A stretch of 17,507 bases of DNA from an uncultured bacterium (GTDB lineage: Bacteria > Cyanobacteriota > Vampirovibrionia > Gastranaerophilales > Gastranaerophilaceae), in assembly GCA_949286405.1 (NCBI GenBank), contig CASECH010000126.1, positions 1-17,507 on the forward strand, given 5' to 3'. A program made the translations under genes and the position numbers. Numbering within the stretch: the stretch's first letter is position 1; every line of letters begins with the position of its first letter. The notes beneath the pieces were generated by a model that saw only the letters and a list, made by a program, of their open reading frames with translations, did not search any database and was not told where the DNA came from. Shown here piece by piece: positions 6,557 to 14,020 of the stretch.

Positions 6557-7834
6557 ATGAGAGAAGAAAATAATAACGGAGTTTCACTTTTTTCACAATC
6601 AGAATCTCTGCTTGGACAAGATCCTATAGAGGAGATTTTTGCATTAAACTTAGGTGACTTCATTACAGAAAATCTTATTTCTGAAGAATTAGCAAAAAAA
6701 ATAGGTTCAAATGTAAAAAATAAAAAAGAAGGTTTGAAAAATCAACTTCGAGAACTTATTTCCATATATTCAGTCAACAATACACTATGCGTACTCAGTT
6801 TTGATACAAATGCAGAAAGTGCAATATACACATCAATTGCAAAAACAATATCACAAATGCTTGATGTAGAAAATTGCGAAGTGTATTTATCATACGAATT
6901 TTCAAAAACAAACTCTGACAAAGACCTAATTCTTGTAGGCTCATCCATAAAAAATACTAAACAAGGTTTTACTCTTGATGAAGACCTAACACCGGTAAAA
7001 GCTTTCATAGAAAAAGAAACGATTATCGATAAAAAATGTACAGCAATTCCTATGTGCAGTAACATCCTCACAGCTGGAGTAATTGTTATTCAAAACGAAA
7101 TAAATAAACCGATAAAGAAAAAGTATTTGGATTTAGTAGAAAGCATTGCATCACTATTTGCAACATCAATGGCCCTACAAAAGGAAATAGATGAAACTAA
7201 TAAATTAATAGAAGATGATGCAGCTTCAATAGCAGATTTACAGCACATTAGAGCGGAATTAACTGCCTTAATAGGAGATTTGTGCGATTATCAACAAGCA
7301 TTTGTAGAAAATCTTGCAAACGCAGTAGACGTAAAGAATCAATATACAGTATCACATTCAAAAAATACAGCAAAACTTGCAAAATTAATATGCAAAGAGC
7401 TTGGTCTAAATGAAAAAACAACAGATTTGATATATTATGCAGCACTATTACAAAATATCGGAAAAATTGCATTACCAGAAAAAATATTTGCAACAAACGG
7501 AAAACTAAACCAAGAAGAATTAAAATTGATACAAAACCAAACAAACTCAGGTGTGCATCTTTTAATGAACATCAACTTCCTATCAGAAGTGGTTCCATAT
7601 ATAACATACAAATCAGAAAGATTTAATGGCAGTGGCACTCCTGAAGCCCTAAAAGGTAATTCTATACCTCTGGGTTCAAGAATCATAGCAGTAGCTGATG
7701 CATACTCTGCAATGACTTCAGACAGACCATACAGAAAGGCAATGGAAACAAATCAAGCACTTGATATAATGCAAAATGAAGCAGGCAAAAACTGGGATCC
7801 TGTCGTAATTGATGCACTAAGCAAAGTTATTTAA
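6557..7834 (+). CDS. GAF plus degenerate HD-GYP domain protein
   Basis: A 425-residue cytoplasmic protein. After an N-terminal helical part (1-65) there is a GAF-like sensor domain (about 70-205), a short coiled coil (about 205-240) and a C-terminal HD-GYP-like domain (about 245-425). HD-GYP domains hydrolyse cyclic di-GMP with a metal site. The fold signature is clear: SHSKNT (266-271), IGKIALPEKIF (301-311), GKLNQEELKLI (315-325), SERFNGSGTPEALKG (353-367) and ADAYSAMTSDRPYR (380-393). The metal ligands are mostly lost. The family's LLHDIGK reads LLQNIGK (297-303), the HHER motif reads YKSER (351-355), GYP reads GTP (360-362), and the K-H pair after GKL..EE is QNQT. A catalytic phosphodiesterase is therefore unlikely, and a c-di-GMP sensor or protein-binding role is inferred. 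AAGGA precedes the ATG. A strong terminator follows. Confidence 0.85.
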   Translation: MREENNNGVSLFSQSESLLGQDPIEEIFALNLGDFITENLISEELAKKIGSNVKNKKEGLKNQLRELISIYSVNNTLCVLSFDTNAESAIYTSIAKTISQMLDVENCEVYLSYEFSKTNSDKDLILVGSSIKNTKQGFTLDEDLTPVKAFIEKETIIDKKCTAIPMCSNILTAGVIVIQNEINKPIKKKYLDLVESIASLFATSMALQKEIDETNKLIEDDAASIADLQHIRAELTALIGDLCDYQQAFVENLANAVDVKNQYTVSHSKNTAKLAKLICKELGLNEKTTDLIYYAALLQNIGKIALPEKIFATNGKLNQEELKLIQNQTNSGVHLLMNINFLSEVVPYITYKSERFNGSGTPEALKGNSIPLGSRIIAVADAYSAMTSDRPYRKAMETNQALDIMQNEAGKNWDPVVIDALSKVI

Positions 7835-7857
7835 TAAATAGATAAAATTATACATAT

Positions 7858-7885
7858 AAACATCCCTCCTAAAGGAGGGATGTTT
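7858..7885. terminator. Bidirectional hairpin between convergent genes
   Basis: AAACATCCCTCC (7858-7869) and GGAGGGATGTTT (7874-7885) form a perfect 12-pair stem with loop TAAA. Plus-strand transcription from the HD-GYP-like gene meets TTTCGTTT after the stem. Minus-strand transcription from the small Cys-rich gene meets TTTATATG. It lies between two convergent stops. Confidence 0.8.
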
Positions 7886-7893
7886 CGTTTCGG

Positions 7894-8187
7894 CTATTTT
7901 ACAATACTGAATGCAACGATATCTGCAATATTTATATTTAACCAATCATACCTAAAGCAGATATAATCATCACAATCACACTTATCATCATTGCAGACAC
8001 AATAATCTTCCAATTTACAAATCAAAGCATTTTCTAAAGTAATAAAACTTTCATGACATTCTTCACAACGCCCTTCAGGCTCAAATACATATCCGTCAAT
8101 TTTTAAATGATTTGTAAAAATCGTAATCCTATTTGTACCACTATCTTCAATAATTTTACTTATTGATCTCATTAATTTTTTAGACAT
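7894..8187 (-). CDS. Small Cys-rich hypothetical protein, probably metal-binding
   Basis: A 97-residue protein of no known family to me. It begins MSKKLMRSISKIIEDSGTNR, followed by a beta-like stretch and a Cys-rich middle: GRCEECHESF (C41, C44), DYCVCNDDKCDCDDYIC (C63, C65, C70, C72, C77) and C57. The end is a hydrophobic segment (NIADIVAFSIVK). The CxxC followed by CxC repeats and many acidic residues suggests a zinc or iron site. The ATG at 8187 was chosen because AGGAG lies eight bases upstream. The frame stays open 15 codons further up without a ribosome binding site. The pilin-like gene lies upstream on the same strand, 111 bases away, so the two could share a transcript. Confidence 0.65.
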   Translation of the reverse strand: MSKKLMRSISKIIEDSGTNRITIFTNHLKIDGYVFEPEGRCEECHESFITLENALICKLEDYCVCNDDKCDCDDYICFRYDWLNINIADIVAFSIVK

Positions 8188-8298
8188 AACAAAATCTCCT
8201 ATATTTTCTCTGAAAATTAACTTCAGTAGCAAAATACATTAAAGACTAATTTATAAAAAAATTAATGCGACATCTTGACTAAGTATCAAATATTATAT

Positions 8299-9095
8299 TT
8301 ACCATTTATAATCATCAGCAATTTTCCAGCCATCTACCATAATTAATGCAGTACAAAATGCTCCTGCAATAATACTTTTCCCTTCATGACCAGCTGGCGG
8401 TTCATCATCAGCATTTTTGTTACATCCACGCCAACTATCATTTAACAATACACCTCTATCATATCCATACCCGTCAGGATACAAGCCCGCTTTTGAGACA
8501 TTTCTAGCACAATCCCCTTTTCCTGTATTATAAAAAGTTGACCTCCTCGGAAAAATATAAAAAATAAAAGTATCTCTTCCTAATCTATTAGGACTTTTCT
8601 CGCCGTTAATATCAAACTTAATTTGGTAAAAGGTTGTTCTATCATACACATTAGGATTTTGTAATTTATACATCCAACCATAAAACGTTGTTCCATCAGC
8701 TAAAACATAAGTTTTTGAATATTCTGTACCACTAACTTTTTTTTCAGATACAAGTTTTTGAAAATACGGACTTAAATAAGTAGCAGTAAATTCTTGGGAA
8801 TCCAAGTCAAAATTCCAATTTTCAATATCTCCATGATCTTTAACAGACATTTCTATTGCCTGAGACACAACACTATAAGCCTTTTTTAATCTTTCAACCG
8901 TTACTTTTTTTTGGTATTTATTAACCAAAGAAGGTAATGTCATTGCAGCAACAACACCGATTACTCCTAAAGTAATCAAAACTTCTGCTAAAGTAAATCC
9001 ATTTTTTATTACATTACAAGGAGTACAAAAGGACCTAAATAAGCTTAAATAAGTGCCCCCCCCCCGAAAATACTTTTCAAATTCAACATTCTCAT
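8299..9095 (-). CDS. Type IV pilin-like protein, out of frame at a 10-G run (possible phase-variable gene)
   Basis: The frame from about 9055 down to the stop at 8299 encodes NGFTLAEVLITLGVIGVV, the class III (prepilin) signal: G|F cleavage, E at mature position 5, then the N-terminal hydrophobic helix. It continues as a globular pseudopilin-like domain ending CTALIMVDGWKIADDYKW. There is no ATG, GTG or TTG upstream of the signal in that frame; the only TTG, at 8979, lies inside the helix and would remove the cleavage site. A strong AGGAGG (9103-9108) sits seven bases before ATG 9095 (MRMLNLKSIF), followed by ten G. With ten G this frame ends after 16 codons. With 8 or 11 G it joins the pilin frame without a stop, giving a leader of about 32-33 residues. 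So the gene is switched off here, is a pseudogene, or the run is miscounted. A good promoter precedes it. Confidence 0.8.
9056..9065 (-). repeat. Homopolymer of ten G (C10 on the plus strand)
   Basis: This tract lies ten codons after the ATG of the pilin-like gene. In DNA of about one third G+C, a 10-base G run is far longer than expected. Poly-G tracts of this length are known slipped-strand sites in phase-variable surface genes of other bacteria. Confidence 0.9.
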
Positions 9096-9126
9096 ATTTT
9101 GTCCTCCTTTTTACATTTTCTTTCTT

Positions 9127-9155
9127 ATTATAACATACAATCCAATAAAAGTCAT
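9127..9155 (-). promoter_or_regulatory. Promoter of the phase-variable pilin-like gene
   Basis: Minus-strand -35 ATGACT (9150-9155), 17-base spacer, perfect -10 TATAAT (9127-9132) extended by TGT. Transcription would start near 9120, leaving a leader of about 25 bases with the AGGAGG site. Confidence 0.7.
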
Positions 9156-9173
9156 GTTACTTTTTGTCATAAA

Positions 9174-9203
9174 TTACCAATATAATTATGTTTGTGTTAT
9201 AAT
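9174..9203 (+). promoter_or_regulatory. Promoter of gyrB
   Basis: -10 TATAAT (9198-9203) preceded by TGT (extended -10), with a weak -35 TTACCA (9174-9179) at 18 bases. It is back to back with the pilin promoter and shares the TGTTATAAT core. The leader carries AAGGGGAGAAG before ATG 9245. Confidence 0.65.
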
Positions 9204-9244
9204 ATTAGCAAGGACTTAGACGAAATTAAGGGGAGAAGTAATAT

Positions 9245-11785
9245 ATGTCAGAAGGAATTCAAGAAGCTGCACAGGAAACTGCTTCAAAACAACCTGAAGA
9301 AAAAATTGAAGTAGTAGATTTACCTGATAATAATGAAGCTATCGAAACAAAGACATCTCAGCAATACGATGCGAGCAATATTCGTGTGTTGGAAGGATTA
9401 GAAGCTGTTAGAATGAGACCTGGTATGTACATTGGTTCAACATCCCAAAGAGGCTTGCACCACTGTATATATGAAATTGTAGATAATTCAATTGACGAGT
9501 CATTAGCAGGATTCTGTACAGATATTCATGTAACTGTACACAAAGACAATAGTGTAACAGTAGAAGATAACGGACGTGGAATTCCTGTTGACATAAAACC
9601 CGGAACGGATAAATCTGCTTTAGAAATTGTACATACAGTACTACACGCAGGTGGGAAATTTGGCGATGGAGGTTATAAAGTTTCAGGCGGACTACACGGT
9701 GTAGGTGCATCAGTAGTAAACGCATTATCAGAAAAATACATCGTAGAAGTTTCTCGTCAAGGATTTGTATGGCGTCAGGAATATATGAGAGGGGAACCTG
9801 TAGCACCGGTAGAAAAAGGCGAAGCAACAGAGAAAACAGGTACAAAAACAACATTCTGGCCTGACCCTGAAATTTTCACCGAAACAACTGAAATTGATTG
9901 TGATGTAATCGCAAACAGACTAAGAGAAATGGCCTTTTTGAATAAAGGACTTAAAATTATATTCCACAGACACGATGCAGAACAAGAAGAAATATTCCAC
10001 TACGTTGGCGGAATAGGAAGTTATGTGGAATTTTTAAACAAAAATAAAACTGTACTACATGACAAACCAATTTATATCGACAAAGTTGTAGATAAAATGC
10101 AAGTAGAAGTCGCAATGCAATATACAGATGCATACAACGAAAGTGTTTTATCTTTTGCTAACAACATTAATACACATTCAGGAGGAACTCACCTTACAGG
10201 TTTTAGAAACTCTATCACACGTGTATTAAATGATTATGCAAGAAAAAATAATATCCTAAAAGATTCAGATGCAAATCTTTCCGGTGAAGACGTAAGAGAA
10301 GGTCTTACGGCTATTGTCAGCGTAAAAATCCCGAACCCTGAATTTGAAGGACAAACAAAAGAAAAACTCGGTTCCCAAGAAGCAATGGGAGCAGTACAAG
10401 ATGCAGTAAGAGATAAACTTCAAGAATGGTTAGAATTTAATCCTAAGATTGCGAAAATGATTCTTGAAAAAACACTTCAAGCTCAACGAGCAAGAGAAGC
10501 TGCAAGAAAAGCTAGAGAATTAACTAGAAGAAAGTCTGTTTTAGAAAACTCAACACTTCCTGGAAAACTTGCAGATTGCTCTAACAGAGAACCTGATAAA
10601 TGTGAAATTTTCATAGTTGAGGGTGATTCTGCGGGTGGTTCTGCAAAACAAGGAAGAAACAGAATGTTCCAAGCAATTCTTCCATTAAGAGGTAAAATTC
10701 TTAACGTAGAAAGAGCACGACTTGATAAAATATATGGAAATAACGAAATTCAATCAATGGTTCAAGCTTTTGGTATAAACATAAGTAAGAACGAAGATGA
10801 GGTAGATCTTGAAAAACTTCGTTATCACAAAATTATTATCATGACTGATGCCGATGTAGATGGAGCTCATATCAGAACATTATTGCTAACATTCTTCTTT
10901 AGATATGCAAGACCTCTGATTGAAAACGGTTATGTATATATCGCTCAACCACCTTTATTTAAGGTAACTCAAGGAAAAACTTCAGAATATTTATATGACG
11001 AACATGCTCTTGACAAAATGCTTAAAGAACGCGGTATCAAAAACTTAAGCCTATCTGACAAACATAAAGATAAAGTAAAAACAGGCGATGAATTATTAGA
11101 ATTAGTTAAAAATATGTCTACATTCTACAATTCATATAACAACCCAATCTTAAATCTTTATCCAGCAGTTGTATTAAGGGGTCTTGTACGTTCAAATATT
11201 CAAGCAGAAGATTTTGATGATCAATCAAAAATGAATGAAATTATCGACTACTTGAATCATTATCTAAAAGACCACGCAGAAAACTATAACATTTCAGAAG
11301 CATCAAGTTATAATGTTGAATTGAAATATAACCCTGAAAATGCAAAATATTCTATTCAACTTAATTTGAATGCTGAAGAACACGTAATCATAACCCAAAG
11401 TATCGTAAAAAGTTCAGAATATAAACGTCTAAAAGCTTCATATCCTCTAATCAGAGACTACCTAATAGAAGAAGAAGACACATTAATACTGGAAACAGAC
11501 ACTGAACAATACGAAATACATTCTTTTGACAGATTACAAAAAATCATAGACGAAAGAGGTCAAAAAGGACTTCAAATCCAACGTTTCAAAGGTCTTGGAG
11601 AAATGATGCCTCAGCAATTGTGGGAAACAACAATGGATCCTGCAACAAGAACTTTATTAAAAGTAAATATCGAAGATGCTATGCTATGTGATCAATTGTT
11701 TGATATACTTATGGGAGACAAAGTTGACCCAAGAAGAAACTTCATCGAAGCTAACGCTGTATACGCAACAAACATTGATACATAG
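9245..11785 (+). CDS. gyrB: DNA gyrase subunit B
   Basis: The ATPase/TOPRIM subunit of gyrase, which with GyrA introduces negative supercoils. The 846-residue product has an unconserved acidic N-terminal extension (about 1-43). The GHKL ATPase follows (EIVDNSID 77-84, DNGRGIP 108-114, GGLHGVG 148-154), then the transducer domain. The TOPRIM domain has EGDSAGG (459-465) and DADVDG (535-540). A long insertion lies between TOPRIM and the C-terminal motif QRFKGLGEM (from 779). The length and insertion resemble the longer GyrB form of about 800 residues known from proteobacteria, rather than the 640-residue form. The ATPase and TOPRIM motifs fit GyrB. ParE is less likely from length, but gyrA/parC context is not in the window. 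Single gene with its own promoter and terminator. Confidence 0.95.
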   Translation: MSEGIQEAAQETASKQPEEKIEVVDLPDNNEAIETKTSQQYDASNIRVLEGLEAVRMRPGMYIGSTSQRGLHHCIYEIVDNSIDESLAGFCTDIHVTVHKDNSVTVEDNGRGIPVDIKPGTDKSALEIVHTVLHAGGKFGDGGYKVSGGLHGVGASVVNALSEKYIVEVSRQGFVWRQEYMRGEPVAPVEKGEATEKTGTKTTFWPDPEIFTETTEIDCDVIANRLREMAFLNKGLKIIFHRHDAEQEEIFHYVGGIGSYVEFLNKNKTVLHDKPIYIDKVVDKMQVEVAMQYTDAYNESVLSFANNINTHSGGTHLTGFRNSITRVLNDYARKNNILKDSDANLSGEDVREGLTAIVSVKIPNPEFEGQTKEKLGSQEAMGAVQDAVRDKLQEWLEFNPKIAKMILEKTLQAQRAREAARKARELTRRKSVLENSTLPGKLADCSNREPDKCEIFIVEGDSAGGSAKQGRNRMFQAILPLRGKILNVERARLDKIYGNNEIQSMVQAFGINISKNEDEVDLEKLRYHKIIIMTDADVDGAHIRTLLLTFFFRYARPLIENGYVYIAQPPLFKVTQGKTSEYLYDEHALDKMLKERGIKNLSLSDKHKDKVKTGDELLELVKNMSTFYNSYNNPILNLYPAVVLRGLVRSNIQAEDFDDQSKMNEIIDYLNHYLKDHAENYNISEASSYNVELKYNPENAKYSIQLNLNAEEHVIITQSIVKSSEYKRLKASYPLIRDYLIEEEDTLILETDTEQYEIHSFDRLQKIIDERGQKGLQIQRFKGLGEMMPQQLWETTMDPATRTLLKVNIEDAMLCDQLFDILMGDKVDPRRNFIEANAVYATNIDT

Positions 11786-11800
11786 TAGACAAATAAATAT

Positions 11801-11829
11801 AAAAAAGACCGGTGATCCGGTCTTTTTTT
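11801..11829 (+). terminator. Strong terminator after gyrB
   Basis: AAAAAAGACCGG (11801-11812), loop TGAT, CCGGTCTTTTTT (11817-11828) with a T-tail to 11829. The A-tract on the 5' side makes it potentially active in both directions. Confidence 0.9.
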
Positions 11830-11848
11830 ATTGAATTTAAAACATGCT

Positions 11849-11857
11849 TGATATAAT
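11849..11857 (+). promoter_or_regulatory. Extended -10 promoter of the adk-map unit
   Basis: TGA-TATAAT (11849-11857) is a perfect -10 with the TG extension. TTGAAT at 11831-11836 is a possible -35 but only 15 bases away. The start would be near 11864, about 30 bases before the adk ATG. Confidence 0.6.
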
Positions 11858-11894
11858 ATAAAAATAAAGATTGAAACAGAAAGAGAGATTTAAT

Positions 11895-12554
11895 ATGACA
11901 AAAAAAGAATTAATTTTTTTAGGGCCACCAGCTTGTGGTAAAGGTACTCAAACAAGTAGATTAGCAGAATATCTAAACTTTCCTCATGTTGATACAGGCT
12001 CATTGCTAAGAGCGGAAATTAAAAATGAAACCGAAGCAGGTAAAGAAGCAAAATCATATATCGATAAAGGTCAACTTGTTCCTGTTGAATTAGTAACAAG
12101 AATTATTAAAAACCGCTTATCTCAAAAAGATTGTGAAAACGGATACATTCTTGACGGTTTTCCAAGAAGTGTAGAACAAGCAGCAGAGCTTGAAAAAATG
12201 AATGCCGAAATTGATAAAGATCAAGATACAAAATTCATTGCTGTATACTTTGATATTGATACAAGCATACTTGTTGAAAGAATTGTAAATCGTCGCTCTT
12301 GTCCAAAATGTGGAGAAATATACAACCTAGCGTTCAAAGCTCCAAAACAAGAAGGTATCTGTGATAAATGCGGAACAGAACTTACACAAAGAAAAGACGA
12401 TACAAGAGAAGTAGCTCAATCAAGATTTGACACATATAACAAAGAAACAGCCCCTCTTGTAGAATATTACACTAAAAAAGGTTCTCTAAAATCAATTGAT
12501 GCAAATGGAACAATTGATGAAGTATGGGAAAGATTATTAGCAGTAATTAAGTAA
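11895..12554 (+). CDS. adk: Adenylate kinase
   Basis: Catalyses ATP + AMP to 2 ADP in the cytoplasm. From ATG 11895 the product is 219 residues, normal for the long-lid form. The P-loop is LGPPACGKGTQ (9-19; the family usually has GPPGAGKGT, so the second Gly is Ala and the next residue Cys). The AMP-binding segment starts DTGSLLRAEI (33-42), and DGFPR is at 87-91. The lid is the zinc-binding type with C136-x2-C139 and C156-x2-C159. GAGAGA lies seven bases before the ATG. An upstream TTG at 11871 is in frame but adds eight residues that are not family-like. It is followed after 54 bases by map; adk-map adjacency is common in bacteria. Confidence 0.96.
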   Translation: MTKKELIFLGPPACGKGTQTSRLAEYLNFPHVDTGSLLRAEIKNETEAGKEAKSYIDKGQLVPVELVTRIIKNRLSQKDCENGYILDGFPRSVEQAAELEKMNAEIDKDQDTKFIAVYFDIDTSILVERIVNRRSCPKCGEIYNLAFKAPKQEGICDKCGTELTQRKDDTREVAQSRFDTYNKETAPLVEYYTKKGSLKSIDANGTIDEVWERLLAVIK

Positions 12555-12563
12555 AGAAAGGTA

Positions 12564-12597
12564 TACAAAGGAACAATAAATATATTGTTCCTTTGTA
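12564..12597 (+). repeat. Perfect 15-bp inverted repeat between adk and map
   Basis: Left arm 12564-12578 and right arm 12583-12597 (core ACAAAGGAACAAT / ATTGTTCCTTTGT) are exact complements around the loop AATA. The stem is followed by seven A, not T, so it is not a normal intrinsic terminator on either strand. It lies 11 bases before the map ATG, and its left arm holds the only strong SD-like motif (AAAGGA) in the gap. Confidence 0.8.
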
Positions 12598-12608
12598 AAA
12601 AAATAGTT

Positions 12609-13361
12609 ATGATTAACAGAAAATCAAGAGATGAAGTAAAGAGAATGCGACATGCAGGACATATAGTTGCTTTAGTTCATCAAAAAATGCGAGAAGTAAT
12701 AGAACCGGGTATAAGCACAAAAGAACTTGATAATATTGCCTTTAAAATAATAAAAGAAAACCGTGCGATACCAACATTCTTAGGTTACCAAGGCTTTCCG
12801 GCAAGCATCTGTGCATCAATTAATGAAGAAGTAGTACATGGTATCCCAAATGAAAACAGAATAGTTAAAGAAGGGGATATCATAAGTATTGATGTAGGAG
12901 CTACATATGGTGGCATGGTAGGCGATGGAGCTTGGACATATCCTGTAGGAAAAATTGATTCTGAAAAACAAAGGTTGCTTTCTGCAACAGAGGAAGCACT
13001 GATGAATGCAATACAACAAATGAAAGAAGGAAACGTTCTTGATGATGTTTCTGCTGCTGTAGAAATGGTTGCAAACAGAGAAAAACTAGGTATCGTAAGA
13101 CAATATGGCGGTCATGGCGTCGGACATAATATGCATGAAGATCCATTCCTATTCAACTACAAAGTTGGTGATCAAACTCCTTTAAAACACGGTATGGTAA
13201 TAGCCATAGAACCTATGTTAAATTTAGGATGTGATGAAGTAGTTGTGGCATCAGATGAATGGACTGTAAGTACTGCTGATAATAAAGCTTCTGCACATTT
13301 TGAACACTCTGTACTTGTTACAGAAGACGCACCATTAATTTTAACACAATTAATGGTATAA
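12609..13361 (+). CDS. map: Methionine aminopeptidase, type I
   Basis: Removes the N-terminal methionine from new proteins using two divalent metals. From ATG 12609 it is 250 residues, the usual size for type Ia. The five metal ligands of the pita-bread fold are present: D95 (IISIDVGATYGG), D106 (MVGDGAW), H169 (YGGHGVGHNMHEDP), E201 (MVIAIEPML) and E232 (SAHFEHSVLVTED). The substrate-pocket histidines H77 (EEVVHGIP) and H176 are also present. TTG 12585 in the same frame lies inside the inverted repeat and is unlikely as a start. No ribosome binding site is seen directly before ATG 12609; the hairpin at 12564-12597 may present AAAGGA or otherwise control initiation. The next gene follows in 19 bases. 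Confidence 0.96.
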   Translation: MINRKSRDEVKRMRHAGHIVALVHQKMREVIEPGISTKELDNIAFKIIKENRAIPTFLGYQGFPASICASINEEVVHGIPNENRIVKEGDIISIDVGATYGGMVGDGAWTYPVGKIDSEKQRLLSATEEALMNAIQQMKEGNVLDDVSAAVEMVANREKLGIVRQYGGHGVGHNMHEDPFLFNYKVGDQTPLKHGMVIAIEPMLNLGCDEVVVASDEWTVSTADNKASAHFEHSVLVTEDAPLILTQLMV

Positions 13362-13380
13362 ACGGATTAATGGAGATAAT

Positions 13381-14010
13381 ATGAATTATTACATTGGACT
13401 TTCACTTGCCTCAAATTCATCAATGGATTCGGGGCTTGCGATTATAGACAGTAACAATACACTAATCCTTGTTGATAAACTATATACAATGAATGATATA
13501 GTACACTTCTTTGACAATTTTTCATCTGTAAAACAGTCAAAAATTTGTATATCCCTTGCTTGGGATAAGACCATGCTAAACGGGAAATGGAGAATTTTAT
13601 CAAAACCATATCAGCTCGTAGCAACTAATCCTCTTATTCCAAATCAAGATCATTGGACTCAACGCTATAGTTTTCGCGGAGCAGACTTCTTTAATTCACT
13701 AAAAGAAAAAGGGGCAGAAATTAATCGTTTTGAATTATATTTAACGCGACAAGTGTTAAACCTTAGTTCTTGCAATAAAGAACGTTCTCCTGCTGATTGT
13801 AAATTCCTTCAACAAATGCTTAAAAACGAATGGGGTATAGAACTTCCGTCTAATATGATGCCAATGTCACAATTAGAAGCAATTATAGGTGCACTGCTTG
13901 CAAAAGAAAATGATTTAAATCCAAACAATATAAAATCAATTGCAAACTTTAAAGATACAAATGTTATAAACTTTATCCATTCACCCAAAGTTTTTCAGGA
14001 AGTATTTTAA
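13381..14010 (+). CDS. Hypothetical protein, possibly RNase H-like (DUF429-like) fold
   Basis: A 209-residue protein I do not firmly recognise. It opens with a beta-hairpin-like pattern (YYIGLSLASNSSMDSGLAII, 4-22), has a second core strand (KICISLAWDK, 54-63), and ends in a helix LEAIIGALLAKEN (164-176). This strand, strand, C-terminal A-rich helix layout resembles the DUF429 / RNase H-like group (GxD...G.A, then a core beta strand, then a (D/E)AxxxAL..A helix). The first catalytic Asp of such folds is absent (GLS instead of GxD). The call is therefore a weak structural guess. No membrane segment or signal peptide is seen. GGAG precedes the ATG by six bases and the map stop is 19 bases upstream, so it is in the adk-map unit. 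It ends 10 bases from a convergent gene. Confidence 0.6.
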   Translation: MNYYIGLSLASNSSMDSGLAIIDSNNTLILVDKLYTMNDIVHFFDNFSSVKQSKICISLAWDKTMLNGKWRILSKPYQLVATNPLIPNQDHWTQRYSFRGADFFNSLKEKGAEINRFELYLTRQVLNLSSCNKERSPADCKFLQQMLKNEWGIELPSNMMPMSQLEAIIGALLAKENDLNPNNIKSIANFKDTNVINFIHSPKVFQEVF

Positions 14011-14020
14011 TCAGATACTA

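Noticed and set aside
8979..8979. TTG 8979 as the start of the pilin-like gene
   Set aside because: It lies inside the N-terminal helix after FTLAEV, has no ribosome binding site, and would delete the prepilin cleavage site.
9408..9854. Long minus-strand frame inside gyrB (and similar frames inside gltX, map and rplA)
   Set aside because: These are antisense shadows of strongly conserved genes, with Leu/Ile/Tyr-rich nonsense translations and no ribosome binding site.
12564..12597. The adk-map hairpin as an intrinsic terminator
   Set aside because: It is followed by A, not T, on the plus strand and has no proper T-tract on the minus strand; map has no separate convincing promoter.
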